From Hydractinia symbiolongicarpus (lineage: Eukaryota > Cnidaria > Hydrozoa > Anthoathecata > Hydractiniidae), in contig NC_079876.1 in NCBI RefSeq assembly GCF_029227915.1, positions 7,690,001 to 7,754,000 of the forward strand: a DNA stretch of 64,000 nt, in the 5' to 3' direction. The notes beneath the pieces were generated by a model that worked only from the letters and a program-made list of their open reading frames with translations, did no database searches and was not told where the DNA came from. Shown here piece after piece: positions 48,686 through 60,399 of this stretch; position 1 is the stretch's first letter; every line of letters starts with the position of its first letter. A program made the translations under genes and the position numbers.

Positions 48686-50469
48686 TTTTAAAAAATCGTT
48701 CGGGAAATGAGTTTACTCCCTGGGTACTTTCTTTGTATAATTTTGACTATATGGGCCGAGTCCGGGATTTACGGAAAGTCGCGGGTTTTCGTTTGTCGGC
48801 GTTTAAACTTCTTTTATTCTGCGTCTCATCAAAAATGAAAACATTTTTAAAAACTACAAGTCTCATGGGCTTTAGTGGTGAAATAATAATTTAAAAAATC
48901 GTTCGGGAAATGAGTTTACACCCTGGGTACTTTCTTTGTGTACTTTTGACTATACGGGCCGAGTCCGGGATTTACGGGAAATCGCAGGTTTTCGTTTGCC
49001 GGCGATTAAACTTCTTTTATTCGGCGTCTCATCAAAAATGAAAACATTTTTGAAAACTACAAGACTCATGCGTTTTAGTGGTGAAACAATAATTTAAAAA
49101 ATCGTTCGGAAAATGAGTTTACTCCCTGGGTACTTTTTTGTATACTTTTGACTATACGGGCCGAGTCCGGGGTTTACGGGAAATCGCAGGTTTTTGTTTG
49201 CCGGCGATTAAACTTCTTTTATTCAGCGTCTCATCAAAAATGAAAACATTTTTGAAAACTACAAGTCTCATGCGTTTTAGTGGTGAAAAAGTATTTTAAA
49301 AAATCGTTCGGGAAATGTGTTTACTCCCTGGGTACTTTCTTTATATACTTTTGATTATACGGGCCGAATCCAGGGTTTACGGGAAATGGCGGGTTTTCGT
49401 TTGCCGGCAATTAAACTTCTTTTATTCAGCGTCTCATCAAAAATAAAAACATTTTTAAAAATTACAAGTCTCATGGGCTTTAGTGGTGAAATAATAATTT
49501 AAAAAATCGTTCGGGAAATGAGTTTACACCCTGGGTACTTTCTTTGTATACTTTTGACTATACGGGCCGAGTCCGGGATTTACCTGAAATCGCAGGTTTT
49601 CGTTTGCCGGCGATTAAACTTCTTTCATTCAGCGTCTCATCAAAAATGAAAACATTTTTGAAAACTACAAGTCTCATGCGTTTTAGTGGTGAAAAAATAA
49701 TTTAAAAAATCGTTCGGGAAATGAGTTTACTCCCTGGGTACTTTCTTTGTATACTTTTGACTATGCGGGCCGAGTCCGGGGTTTACAGGAAATGGCGGGT
49801 TTTCGTTTGCCGGCGATTAAACTTCTTTTATTCAGCGTCTCATCAAAAATGAAAACATTTTTAAAAACTACAAGTCTCATGCGTTTTAGTGGTGAAAAAA
49901 TAATTTAAAAAATCGTTCGGGAAATTAGTTTACTCCCTGGGTACTTTCTTTGTATACTTTTGATTATACGGGCCGAGTCCAGGGTTTACGGGAAATGGCG
50001 GGTTTTCGTTTGCAGGCGATTAAACTTCTTTTATTCAGCGTCTCATCAAAAATGAAAACATTTTTAAAAACTACAAGTCTCATGGGCTTTAGTGGTGAAA
50101 TAATAATTTAAAAAATCGTTCGGGAAATGAGTTTACACCCTGGGTACTTTCTTTGTATACTTTTGACTATACGGGCCGAGTCCGGGATTTACGGGAAATC
50201 GCAGGTTTTCGTTTGCCGGCGATTAAACCACTTTCATTCAGCGTCTCATCAAAAATAAAAACATTTTTGAAAACTACAAGTCTCATGCGTTTTAGTGGTG
50301 AAAAAATAATTTAAAAAATCGTTTTGGAAATGAGTTTACTCACAGAGTACTTTCTTTGTATACATTCGACTATACGGACCAAGCCCGGGATTTACGGGAA
50401 ATCGCGGGTTTTCGTTTGCCGGTGATTAAACCACTTTCATTAGGCGTCTCATCAAAAATGAAAACATTT
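48647..50469. repeat. 9-monomer segment, left copy of a dispersed pair
   Basis: Markers GTTTGTCGGCG, TTTATTCTGCG, TACTTTTTTGTATAC, GAAAAAGTATTTT, GGAAATGTGTTTAC, GGGCCGAATCC and ACTCACAGAG recur in the same order at 54925-56746 with an offset of 6,277 to 6,278 bp. The pair is separated by about 4.5 kb of other satellite types, so this is not simple tandem doubling. Confidence 0.85.
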
Positions 50470-51840
50470 CTGAAAACTACAAGTCTCATGCGTTTTAGTG
50501 GTGAAAAAATAATTTAAAAAATCGTTCGGGAAATGAGTTAACTCCCTGGGTACTTTCTTTGTATACTTTTGACTATACGGGCCGAGTCCGGGATATACGG
50601 GAAATCGCGGGTTCTCGTTTGCCGGCGATTAAACTTCTTTTATTCAGCGTCTCATCAAAAATGAAAACATTTTTAAAAACTACAAGTCTCATGGGCTTTA
50701 GTGGTGAAATAATAATTTAAAAAATCGTTTGGGAAATTAGTTTACTCCCTGGGTACTTTCTTTGTATACTTTTGACTATACGGGCCAAGCCCGGGATTTA
50801 CGGGAAACTCGGGTTTTCGTTTGCCGGCGATTAAACTTCTTTTATTCAGCGTCTCATCAAAAATGAAAACATTTTTGAAAACTACAAGTCTCATGCGTTT
50901 TAGTGGTGAAAAAATAATTTAAAAAATCGTTCGGGAAATGAGTTTACTCCCTGGGTACTTTCTTTGTATACTTTTGACTATGCGGGCCAAGCCGGGATTT
51001 ACGGGAAATCGCGGGTTTTCGTTTGCCGGCGATTAAACTTCTTTTATTCAGCGTCTCATCAAAAATGAAAACATTTTTGAAAACTACAAGTTTCATGCGT
51101 TTTAGTGGTGAAAAAAAAAATTAAAAAATCGTTCGGGAAATGAGTTTACTCCCTGGGTACTTTCTTTGTATACATTCGACTATACGGGCCAAGCCCCGGA
51201 TTTACGGGAAAACGCGCGATTTTGTTTGCCGGCGATTAAACCTCTTTCATTAAGCGTCTCATCAAAAATGAAAACATTTTTGAAAACTACAAGTCTCATG
51301 CGTTTTAGTGGTGAAAAAATAATTTAAAAAATCGTTCGGGAAATGAGTTTACTCCCTGGGTACTTTCTTTGTATACATTCGACTATACGGGCCAAGCCCG
51401 GGATTTACGGGAAATCGCGGGATTTCGTTTGCCGGCGATTAAACCTCTTTCATTAAGCGTCTCATCAAAAATGAAAACATTTTTGAAAACTACAAGTCTC
51501 ATGCGTTTTAGTGGTGAAAAAATAATTTAAAAAAACGTTCGGAAAATGAGTTTACTCCCTGGGTACTTTCTTTGTATACTTTTGACTATGCGGGCCGAGT
51601 CCGGGGTTTACGGGAAATGGCGGGTTTTCGTTTGCCGGCGATTAAACTTCTTTTATTCAGCGTCTCATCAAAAATGAAAACATTTTTGAAAACTACAAGT
51701 CTCATGCGTTTTAGTGGTGAAAAAATAATTTAAAAAATCGTTCGGAAAATGAGTTTACTCCCTGGGTACTTTCTTTGTATACTTTTGACTATACGGGCCG
51801 AGTCCGGGATTTACGTTATCGTTTGCCGGCGATTAAACTT
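50470..51840. repeat. Mosaic satellite stretch with a 12-bp internal deletion
   Basis: About 6.8 monomers of mixed type: TATGCGGGCCAAGCCGGG, ACATTCGAC with AAACGCGCGATTTTG, and GGGATATACGGG with GGTTCTCG. At about 51820 GGGATTTACG runs straight into TTATCGTTTGCC, which removes 12 bp of the CGGG region; the TTATCG variant itself is known intact at 42087. No gene is seen. Confidence 0.75.
51388..51421. repeat. Four CGGG motifs at about 10-bp spacing
   Basis: CGGG starts at 51388, 51399, 51408 and 51418, spacings of 11, 9 and 10 bp, so the motifs sit on one face of the helix. The same ladder is present in most monomers at positions 42, 53, 62 and 72. The fourth is lost in CGCAGG and CGCGGATT monomers and the second in the TCCAGGG type. 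GATTT and AAATC around the third motif form a small dyad. This could be a recognition site for a DNA-binding protein, but no binder can be inferred from the window. Confidence 0.6.
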
Positions 51841-52449
51841 CTTTCATTCAGCGTCTCATCAAAAATGAAAACATTTTTGAAAACTACAAGTCTCATGCGT
51901 TTTAGTGGTGAAAATATAATTTAAAAAATCGTTCGGAAAATGAGTTTACTCCCTGGGTACTTTCTTTGTATACTTTTGACTATGCGGGCCGAGTCCGGGG
52001 TTTACGGGAAATGGCGGGTTTTCGTTTGCCGGCGATTAAACTTCTTTTATTCAGCGTCTCATCAAAAATGAAAACATTTTTGAAAACTACAAGTCTCATG
52101 CGTTTTAGTGGTGAAAAAATAATTTAAAAAATCGTTCGGGAAATGAGTTTACTTCCTGGGTACTTTCTTTGTATACTTTTGATTATACGGGCCGAGTCCA
52201 GGGTTTATGGGAAATGGCGGGTTTTCGTTTGCCGGCGATTAAACTTCTTTTATTCAGCGTCTCATCAAAAATGAAAACATTTTTAAAAACTACAAGTCTC
52301 ATGGGCTTTAGTGGTGAAATAATAATTTAAAAAATCGTTCGGGAAATGAGTTTACACCCTGGGTACTTTCTTTGTATACTTTTGACTATACGGGCCGAGT
52401 CCGGGATTTACGGGAAATCGCAGGTTTTCGTTTGCCGGCGATTAAACCA
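51841..52449. repeat. 3-monomer duplication, copy 1 (609 bp)
   Basis: GAAAATATAATTT (51910 and 52519), ACTTCCTGGG and GGGTTTATGGG (52201 and 52810) recur exactly 609 bp apart. Confidence 0.85.
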
Positions 52450-53058
52450 CTTTCATTCAGCGTCTCATCAAAAATGAAAACATTTTTGAAAACTACAAGT
52501 CTCATGCGTTTTAGTGGTGAAAATATAATTTAAAAAATCGTTCGGAAAATGAGTTTACTCCCTGGCTACTTTCTTTGTATACTTTTGACTATGCGGGCCG
52601 AGTCCGGGGTTTACGGGAAATGGCGGGTTTTCGTTTGCCGGCGATTAAACTTCTTTTATTCAGCGTCTCATCAAAAATGAAAACATTTTTGAAAACTACA
52701 AGTCTCATGCGTTTTAGTGGTGAAAAAATAATTTAAAAAATCGTTCGGGAAATGAGTTTACTTCCTGGGTACTTTCTTTGTATACTTTTGATTATACGGG
52801 CCGAGTCCAGGGTTTATGGGAAATGGCGGGTTTTCGTTTGCCGGCGATTAAACTTCTTTTATTCAGCGTCTCATCAAAAATGAAAACATTTTTAAAAACT
52901 ACAAGTCTCATGGGCTTTAGTGGTGAAATAATAATTTAAAAAATCGTTCGGGAAATGAGTTTACACCCTGGGTACTTTCTTTGTATACTTTTGACTATAC
53001 GGGCCGAGTCCGGGATTTACGGGAAATCGCAGGTTTTCGTTTGCCGGCGATTAAACCA
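52450..53058. repeat. 3-monomer duplication, copy 2 (609 bp)
   Basis: This matches 51841-52449 apart from changes such as CCTGGCTAC at 52562. It is followed by CTTTCATTCAGCG and AAAAATAAAAAC, where the copies part. Confidence 0.85.
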
Positions 53059-54924
53059 CTTTCATTCAGCGTCTCATCAAAAATAAAAACATTTTTGAAA
53101 ACTACAAGTCTCATGCGTTTTAGTGGTGTAAAAATAATTTAAAAAATCGTTTTGGAAATAAGTTTACTCCCTGGGTACTTTCTTTGTATACATTCGACTA
53201 TACGGGCCAAGCCCGGGATTTACGGGAAATCGCGGGATTTCGTTTGCCGGCGATTAAACCTCTTTCATTAAGCGTCTCATCAAAAATGAAAACATTTTTG
53301 AAAACTACAAGTCTCATGCGTTTTAGTGGTGAAAAAATAATATAAAAAATTATTCGGGAAATGAGTTTACTCCCTGGGTACTTTCTTTGTATACTTTGGA
53401 CTATACGGGCCGAGTCCGGGATTTACGGGAAATCGCGGATTTTTGTTTGAGGGCGATTAAACTTCTTTTATTCCGCGTCTCATCAAAAATGAAAACATTT
53501 TTGAAAACTACAAGTCTCATGCGTTGTAGTGGTGAAAAAATAATTTAAAAAATCGTTCGGAAAATGAGTTTACTCCCTGGGTACTTTCTTTGTATACTTT
53601 TGACTATACGGGCCGAGTCCGGGGTTTACGGGAAATGGCGAGTTTTCGTTTGCCGGCGATTAAACTTCTTTTATTCAGAGTCTCATCAAAAATGAAAACA
53701 TTTTGAAAACTACAAGTCTCATGCGTTTTAGTGGTAAAAAAATATTTTAAAAAAATTCGTTCGGGAAATGAGTTTACTCCCTGGGTACTTTCTTTGTATA
53801 ATTTTGACTATACGGGCCGAGTCCGGGATTTACGGGAAGTCGCGGGTTTTCGTTTGCCGGCGTTTAAACTTCTTTTATTCAGCGTCTCATCAAAAATGAA
53901 AACATTTTTAAAAACTACAAGTCTCATGGGCTTTAGTGGTGAAATAATAATTTAAAAAATCGTTCGGGAAATGAGTTTACACCCTGGGTACTTTCTTTGT
54001 GTACTTTTGACTATACGGGCCGAGTCCGGGATTTACGGGAAATCGCAGGTTTTCGTTTGCCGGCGATTAAACTTCTTTTATTCGGCGTCTCATCAAAAAT
54101 AAAAACATTTTTGAAAACTACAAGTCTCATGCGTTTTAGTGGTGAAAAAATAATTTAAAAAATCGTTCGGAAAATGAGTTTACTCCCTGGGTACTTTCCT
54201 TGTATACTTTTGACTATACGGGCCGAGTCCGGGGTTTACGGGAAATGGCGGGTTTTCGTTTGCCGGCGATTAAACTTCTTTTATTCAGCGTCTCATCAAA
54301 AATGTAAACATTTTTGAAAACTACAAGTCTCATGGGCTTTAGTGGTGAAAAAATAATTTAAAAAATCGTTCGGAAAATGAGTTTACTCCCTGGGTACTTT
54401 CTTTGTATACTTTGGACTATACGGGCCAAGCCCGGGATTTACGGGAAATCGCGGGATTTCGTTTGCCGGCGATTAAACCTCTTTCATTAAGCGTCTCATC
54501 AAACATGAAAACATTTTTGAAAACTACAAGTCTCATGCGTTTTAGTGGTGAAAAAATAATTTAAAAAATCGTTCGGAAAATGAGTTTACTCCCTGGGTAC
54601 TTTCTTTGTATACTTTGGACTATACGGGCCGAGTCCGGGATTTACGGGAAATCGCGGATTTTCGTTTGAGGGCGATTAAACTTCTTTTATTCCGCGTCTC
54701 ATCAAAAATGAAAACATTTTTGAAAACTACAAGTCTCATGCGTTGTAGTGGTGAAAAAATAATTTAAAAAATCGTTCGGAAAATGAGTTTACTCCCTGGG
54801 TACTTTCTTTGTATATTTTTGACTATACGGGCCGAGTCCGGGGTTTACGAAAATGGCGGGTTTTCGTTTGCCGGCGATTAAACTTCTTTTATTCAGAGTC
54901 TCATCAAAAATGAAAACATTTTTG
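53059..54924. repeat. Mosaic satellite stretch
   Basis: About nine monomers of types also found at 1-5000 (TTTGGAC/TTTGAGGG, GTTGTAG, CATTTTG, ATAATTTTGAC, AATGTAAAC). Oddities are GGTGTAAAAATAATTT at 53127, AAAATTATTCGGG at 53345 and AAAAAAATTCGTTCGG at 53750. I found no clean HOR and no gene. Confidence 0.72.
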
Positions 54925-56746
54925 AAAACTACAAGTCTCATGCGTTTTAGTGGTGAAAAAATATTTTAAAAAATCGTTCGGGAAATGAGTTTACTCCCTG
55001 GGTACTTTCTTTGTATAATTTTCACTATATGGGCCGAGTCCGGGATTTACGGAAAGTCGCGGGTTTTCGTTTGTCGGCGTTTAAACTTCTTTTATTCTGC
55101 GTCTCATCAAAAATGAAAACATTTTTAAAAACTACAAGTCTCATGGGCTTTAGTGGTGAAATAATAATTTAAAAAATCGTTCGGGAAATGAGTTTACACC
55201 CTGGGTACTTTCTTTGTGTACTTTTGACTATACGGGCCGAGTCCGGGATTTACGGGAAATCGCAGGTTTTCGTTTGCCGGCGATTAAACTTCTTTTATTC
55301 GGCGTCTCATCAAAAATGAAAACATTTTTGAAAACTACAAGACTCATGCGTTTTAGTGGTGAAAAAATAATTTAAAAAATCGTTCGGAAAATGAGTTTAC
55401 TCCCTGGGTACTTTTTTGTATACTTTTGACTATACGGGCCGAGTCCGGGGTTTACGGGAAATCGCAGGTTTTTGTTTGCCGGCGATTAAACTTCTTTTAT
55501 TCAGCGTCTCATCAAAAATGAAAACATTTTTGAAAACTACAAGTCTCATGCGTTTTAGTGGTGAAAAAGTATTTTAAAAAATCGTTCGGGAAATGTGTTT
55601 ACTCCCTGGGTTTTTTTTTATATACTTTTGATTATACGGGCCGAATCCAGGGTTTACGGGAAATGGCGGGTTTTCGTTTGCCGGCAATTAAACTTCTTTT
55701 ATTCAGCGTCTCATCAAAAATGAAAACATTTTTAAAAACTACAAGTCTCATGGGCTTTAGTGGTGAAATAATATTTTAAAAAATCGTTCGGGAAATGAGT
55801 TTACACCCTGGGTACTTTCTTTGTATACTTTTGACTATACGGGCCGAGTCCGGGATTTACGTGAAATCGCAGGTTTTCGTTTGCCGGCGATTAAACATCT
55901 TTCATTCAGCGTCTCATCAAAAATGAAAACATTTTTGAAAACTACAAGTCTCATGCGTTTTAGTGGTGAAAAAATAATTTAAAAAATTGTTCGGGAAATG
56001 AGTTTACTCCCTGGGTACTTTCTTTGTATACTTTTGACTATGCGGGCCGAGTCCGGGGTTTAAAGGAAATGGCGGGTTTTCGTTTGCCGGCGATTAAACT
56101 TCTTTTATTCAGCGTCTCATCAAAAATGAAAACATTTTTGAAAACTACAAGTCTCATGCGTTTTAGTGGTGAAAAAATAATTTAAAAAATCGTTCGGGAA
56201 ATGAGTTTAGTCCCTGGGTACTTTCTTTGTATACTTTTGATTATACGGGCCGAGTCCAGGGTTTACGGGAAATGGCGGGTTTTCGTTTGCCGGCGATTAA
56301 ACTTCTTTTATTCAGCGTCTCATCAAAAATGAAAACATTTTTAAAAACTACAAGTCTCATGGGCTTTAGTGGTGAAATAATAATTTAAAAAATCATTCCG
56401 GAAATGAGTTTACACCCTGGGTACTTTCTTTGTATACTTTTGACTATACGGGCCGAGTCCGGGATTTACGGGAAATCGCAGGTTTTCGTTTGCCGGCGAT
56501 TAAACCACTTTCATTCAGCGTCTCATCAAAAATAAAAACATTTTTGAAAACTACAAGTCTCATGCGTTTTAGTGGTGAAAAAATAATTTAAAAAATCGTT
56601 TTGGAAATGAGTTTACTCACAGAGTACTTTCTTTGTATACATTCGACTATACGGACCAAGCCCGGGATTTACGGGAAATCGCGGGTTTTCGTTTGCCGGT
56701 GATTAAACCACTTTCATTAAGCGTCTCATCAAAAATGAAAACATTT
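54925..56746. repeat. 9-monomer segment, right copy of a dispersed pair
   Basis: This matches 48647-50469. Differences: TTCACTATATGG at 55021, GAAAAAATAATTT at 55353 against GAAACAATAATTT, and at 55610 a run of T where the partner has TACTTTCTTTA (one base shorter, which shifts the offset from 6,278 to 6,277). The copies part at CATTTTTGAAAAC against CATTTCTGAAAAC. Confidence 0.85.
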
Positions 56747-57052
56747 TTGAAAACTACAAGTCTCATGCGTTTTAGTGGTGAAAAAATAATTTAAAAAATC
56801 GTTCGGGAAATGAGTTTACTCCCTGGGTACTTTATTTGTATATTTTTGACTATGCGGGCCGAGTCCGGGGTTTACAGGAAATGGCGGGTTTTCGTTTGCC
56901 GGCGATTAAACTTCTTTTATTCAGCGTCTTATCAAAAATGAAAACATTTTTGAAAACTACAAGTCTCATGCGTTTTAGTGGTGAAAAAATAATTTAAAAA
57001 ATCGTTCGGGAAATGAGTTTACTCCCTGGGTACTTTCTTTGTATACTTTTGA
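56139..57052. repeat. 4.5-monomer segment, left copy of a dispersed pair
   Basis: GTTTAGTCCCTGGG, TTCCGGAAATG and CTTTATTTGTATATTTTTG recur at 60400-61313 with a constant 4,261-bp offset (21 monomers minus 2). It overlaps the right end of the 9-monomer segment, so the two copying events share material. Confidence 0.82.
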
Positions 57053-57219
57053 CTATACGGGCCGAGTCCGGGATTTACGGGAAATCGCAGGTTTTCGTTT
57101 GCCGGCGATTAAACCACTTTCATTCAGCGTCTCATCAAAAATGAAAACATTTTTGAAAACTACAAGTCTCATGCGTTTTAGTGGTGAAAAAATAATTTTA
57201 AAAATCGTTCGGGAAATGA
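57017..57219. repeat. Reference satellite monomer (203 bp)
   Basis: This is a representative single unit, close to the majority sequence. Numbering from its first G: 1-40 holds GTTTACTCCC and the palindrome GTATAC; 41-75 holds repeated CGGG motifs; 85-90 is the palindrome GCCGGC; 119-140 is a dyad with 9-bp arms; 141-165 holds ACTACAAGTCTCATGCG; 170-190 is an A tract broken by TAATTT; 191-203 ends in CGTTCGGGAAATGA. The majority-rule monomer has 77 G+C of 203 and 13 CpG, an observed/expected CpG ratio of about 1.8. This copy carries the CGCAGG and CCACTTTCATTCAG variants. Confidence 0.95.
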
Positions 57220-57533
57220 GTTTACTCCCTGGGTACTTTCTTTGTATACTTTTGACTATACGGGCCGAGTCCGGGATATACGGGAAATCGCGGGTTCTCG
57301 TTTGCCGGCGATTAAACTTCTTTTATTCAGCGTCTCATCAAAAATGAAAACATTTTTGAAAACTACAAGTCTCATGCGTTTTAGTGGTGAAAAAATAATT
57401 TAAAAAATCGTTCGGGAAATGAGTTTACTCCCTGGGTACTTTCTTTGTATACTTTTGACTATACGGGCCGAGTCCGGGATATACGGGAAATCGCGGGTTC
57501 TCGTTTGCCGGCGATTAAACTTCTTTTATTCAG
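57053..57533. repeat. Adjacent near-identical monomers (GGGATATACGGG type)
   Basis: GGGATATACGGG with GGTTCTCG occurs at 57273 and 57476, exactly 203 bp apart, which is a single-monomer duplication. The same pair recurs at 61940/62143 and 63563/63766 in the right-end 8-mer. Very similar neighbours suggest recent local copying. Confidence 0.8.
57135..57156. repeat. Perfect dyad with 9-bp arms in the reference monomer
   Basis: The arms TCAAAAATG and CATTTTTGA are exact reverse complements separated by AAAA, so a single strand can fold into a 9-bp hairpin. The same element lies at monomer positions 119-140 in most of the roughly 315 units, for example 250-271. Known variants weaken it: a final G to A in the CATGGG monomer type, CATTTC in the ACTCACAG type, loss of one T in the CATTTTG type, and AAAAATA, which removes the innermost pair. 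The AATGTAAAC variant (for example 47208-47220) changes only the loop. Function is not shown by the sequence. Confidence 0.85.
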
Positions 57534-58141
57534 CGTCTCATCAAAAATGAAAACATTTTTGAAAACTACAAGTCTCATGCGTTTTAGTGGTGAAAAAATA
57601 ATTTAAAAAATCGTTCGGGAAATGAGTTTACTCCCTGGGTACTTTCTTTGTATACTTTTGACTATGCGGGCCAAGCCGGGATTTACGGGAAATCGCGGGT
57701 TTTCGTTTGCCGGCGATTAAACTTCTTTTATTCAGCGTCTCATCAAAAATGAAAACATTTTTGAAAACTACAACTCTCATGCGTTTTAGTGGTGAAAAAA
57801 AAAATTAAAAAATCGTTCGGGAAATGAGTTTACTCCCTGGGTACTTTCTTTGTATACATTCGACTATACGGGCCAAGCCCTGGATTTACGGGAAATCGAG
57901 GGTTTTCGTTTGCCGGCAATTAAACTTCTTTTATTCAGCGTCTCATCAAAAATGAAAACATTTTTGAAAACTACAAGTCTCATGCGTTTTAGTGGTGGAA
58001 AAAAAAAATAAAAAATCGTTGGGGAAATGAGTTTACTCCCTGGGTACTTTCTTTGTATACATTTGACTATACGGGCCAAGCCCCGGATTTACGGGAAAAC
58101 GCCGGATTTTGTTTGCCGGCGATTAAACCTCTTTCATTAAG
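57534..58141. repeat. 3-monomer duplication, copy 1 (608 bp)
   Basis: TATGCGGGCCAAGCCGGG, CTACAACTCTC, GCCCTGGATTT with AATCGAGGG, TGGTGGAAAAAAAAAATAAA, CGTTGGGG and AAACGCCGGATTTTG recur 608 bp apart, three monomers minus one base. Confidence 0.87.
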
Positions 58142-58749
58142 CGTCTCATCAAAAATGAAAACATTTTTGAAAACTACAAGTCTCATGCGTTTTAGTGGTG
58201 AAAAAATAATTTAAAAAATCGTTCGGGAAATGAGTTTACTCCCTGGGTACTTTCTTTGTATACTTTTGACTATGCGGGCCAAGCCGGGATTTACGGGAAA
58301 TCGCGGGTTTTCGTTTGCCGGCGATTAAACTTCTTTTATTCAGCGTCTCATCAAAAATGAAAACATTTTTGAAAACTACAACTCTCATGCGTTTTAGTGG
58401 TGAAAAAAAAAATTAAAAAATCGTTCGGGAAATGAGTTTACTCCCTGGGTACTTTCTTTGTATACATTCGACTATACGGGCCAAGCCCTGGATTTACGGG
58501 AAATCGAGGGTTTTCGTTTGCCGGCAATTAAACTTCTTTTATTCAGCGTCTCATCAAAAATGAAAACATTTTTGAAAACTACAAGTCTCATGCGTTTTAG
58601 TGGTGGAAAAAAAAAATAAAAAATCGTTGGGGAAATGAGTTTACTCCCTGGGTACTTTCTTTGTATACATTTGACTATACGGGCCAAGCCCCGGATTTAC
58701 GGGAAAACGCCGGATTTTGTTTGCCGGCGATTAAACCTCTTTCATTAAG
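58142..58749. repeat. 3-monomer duplication, copy 2 (608 bp)
   Basis: This appears identical by eye to 57534-58141. A single copy of the trimer is present at about 62280-62890, so the tandem doubling is either later than, or was lost from, that related segment. Confidence 0.87.
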
Positions 58750-60399
58750 CGTCTCATCAAAAATGAAAACATTTTTGAAAACTACAAGTCTCATGCGTTT
58801 TAGTGGTGAAAAAATAATTTAAAAAATCGTTCGGGAAATGAGTTTACTCCCTGGGTACTTTCTTTGTATACATTCGACTATACGGGCCAAGCCCGGGATT
58901 TACGGGAAATCGCGGGATTTCGTTTGCCGGCGATTAAACCTCTTTCATTAAGCGTCTCATCAAAAATAAAAACATTTTTGAAAACTACAAGTCTCATGCG
59001 TTTTAGTGGTGAAAAAATAATTTAAAAAATCGTTTTGGAAATGAGTTTACTCACAGAGTACTTTCTTTGTATACATTCGACTATACGGACCAAGCCCGGG
59101 ATTTACGGGAAATCGCGGGTTTTCGTTTGCCGGTGATTAAACCACTTTCATTAAGCGTCTCATCAAAAATGAAAACATTTCTGAAAACTACAAGTCTCAT
59201 GCGTTTTAGTGGTGAAAAAATAATTTAAAAAATCGTTCGGGAAAAGAGTTTACTCCCTGGGTACTTTCTTTGTATACTTTTGACTATACGGGCCGAGTCC
59301 GGGATATACGGGAAATCGCGGGTTCTCGTTTGCCGGCAATTAACCTTCTTTTATTCAGCGTCTCATCAAAATTGAAAACATTTTTAAAAACTACAAGTCT
59401 CATGGGCTTTAGTGGTGAAAAAATAATTTAAAAAATCGTTTTGGAAATGAGTTTACTCACAGAGTACTTTCTTTGTATACATTCGACTATACGGACCAAG
59501 CCCGGGATTTACGGGAAATTGCGGGTTTTCGTTTGCCGGTGATTAAACCACTTTCATTAAGCGTCTCATCAAAAATGAAAACATTTCTGAAAACTACAAG
59601 TCTCATGCGTTTTAGTGGTGAAAAAATAATTTAAAAAATCGTTCGGGAAATGAGTTTACTCCCTGGGTACTTTCTTTGTATATTTTTGACTATGCGGGCC
59701 GAGTCCGGGGTTTACAGGAAATGGCGGGTTTTCGTTTGCCGGCGATTAAACTTCTTTTATTCAGCGTCTCATCAAAAATGAAAACATTTTTGAAAACTAC
59801 AAGTCTCATGCGTTTTAGTGGTGAAAAAATAATTTAAAAAATCGTTCGGGAAATGAGTTTACTCCCTGGGTACTTTCTTTGTATACTTTTGATTATACGG
59901 GCCGAGTCCAGGGTTTACGGGAAATGGCGGGTTTTCGTTTGCCGGCGATTAAACTTCTTTTATTCAGCGTCTCATCAAAAATGAAAACATTTTTAAAAAC
60001 TACAAGTCTCATGGGCTTTAGTGGTGAAATAATAATTTAAAAAATCGTTCGGGAAATGAGTTTACACCCTGGGTACTTTCTTTGTATACTTTTGACTATA
60101 CGGGCCGAGTCCGGGATTTACGGGAAATCGCAGGTTTTCGTTTGCCGGCGATTAAACCACTTTCATTCAGCGTCTCATCAAAAATAAAAACATTTTTGAA
60201 AACTACAAGTCTCATGCGTTTTAGTGGTGAAAAAATAATTTAAAAAATCGTTTTGGAAATGAGTTTACTCACAGAGTACTTTCTTTGTATACATTCGACT
60301 ATACGGACCAAGCCCGGGATTTACGGGAAATCGCGGGTTTTCGTTTGCCGGTGATTAAACCACTTTCATTAAGCGTCTCATCAAAAATGAAAACATTTC
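58750..60399. repeat. Mosaic stretch rich in ACTCACAGAG monomers
   Basis: About eight monomers. The GTTTTGGAAATGAG / ACTCACAGAG / GGACCAAGCC / GGTGATTAAACC / CATTTCTG unit recurs at about 59030, 59440 and 60250, alternating with other types. GGGAAAAGAG at 59241 and AAAATTGAAAAC at 59369 are private. No gene is seen. Confidence 0.72.
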
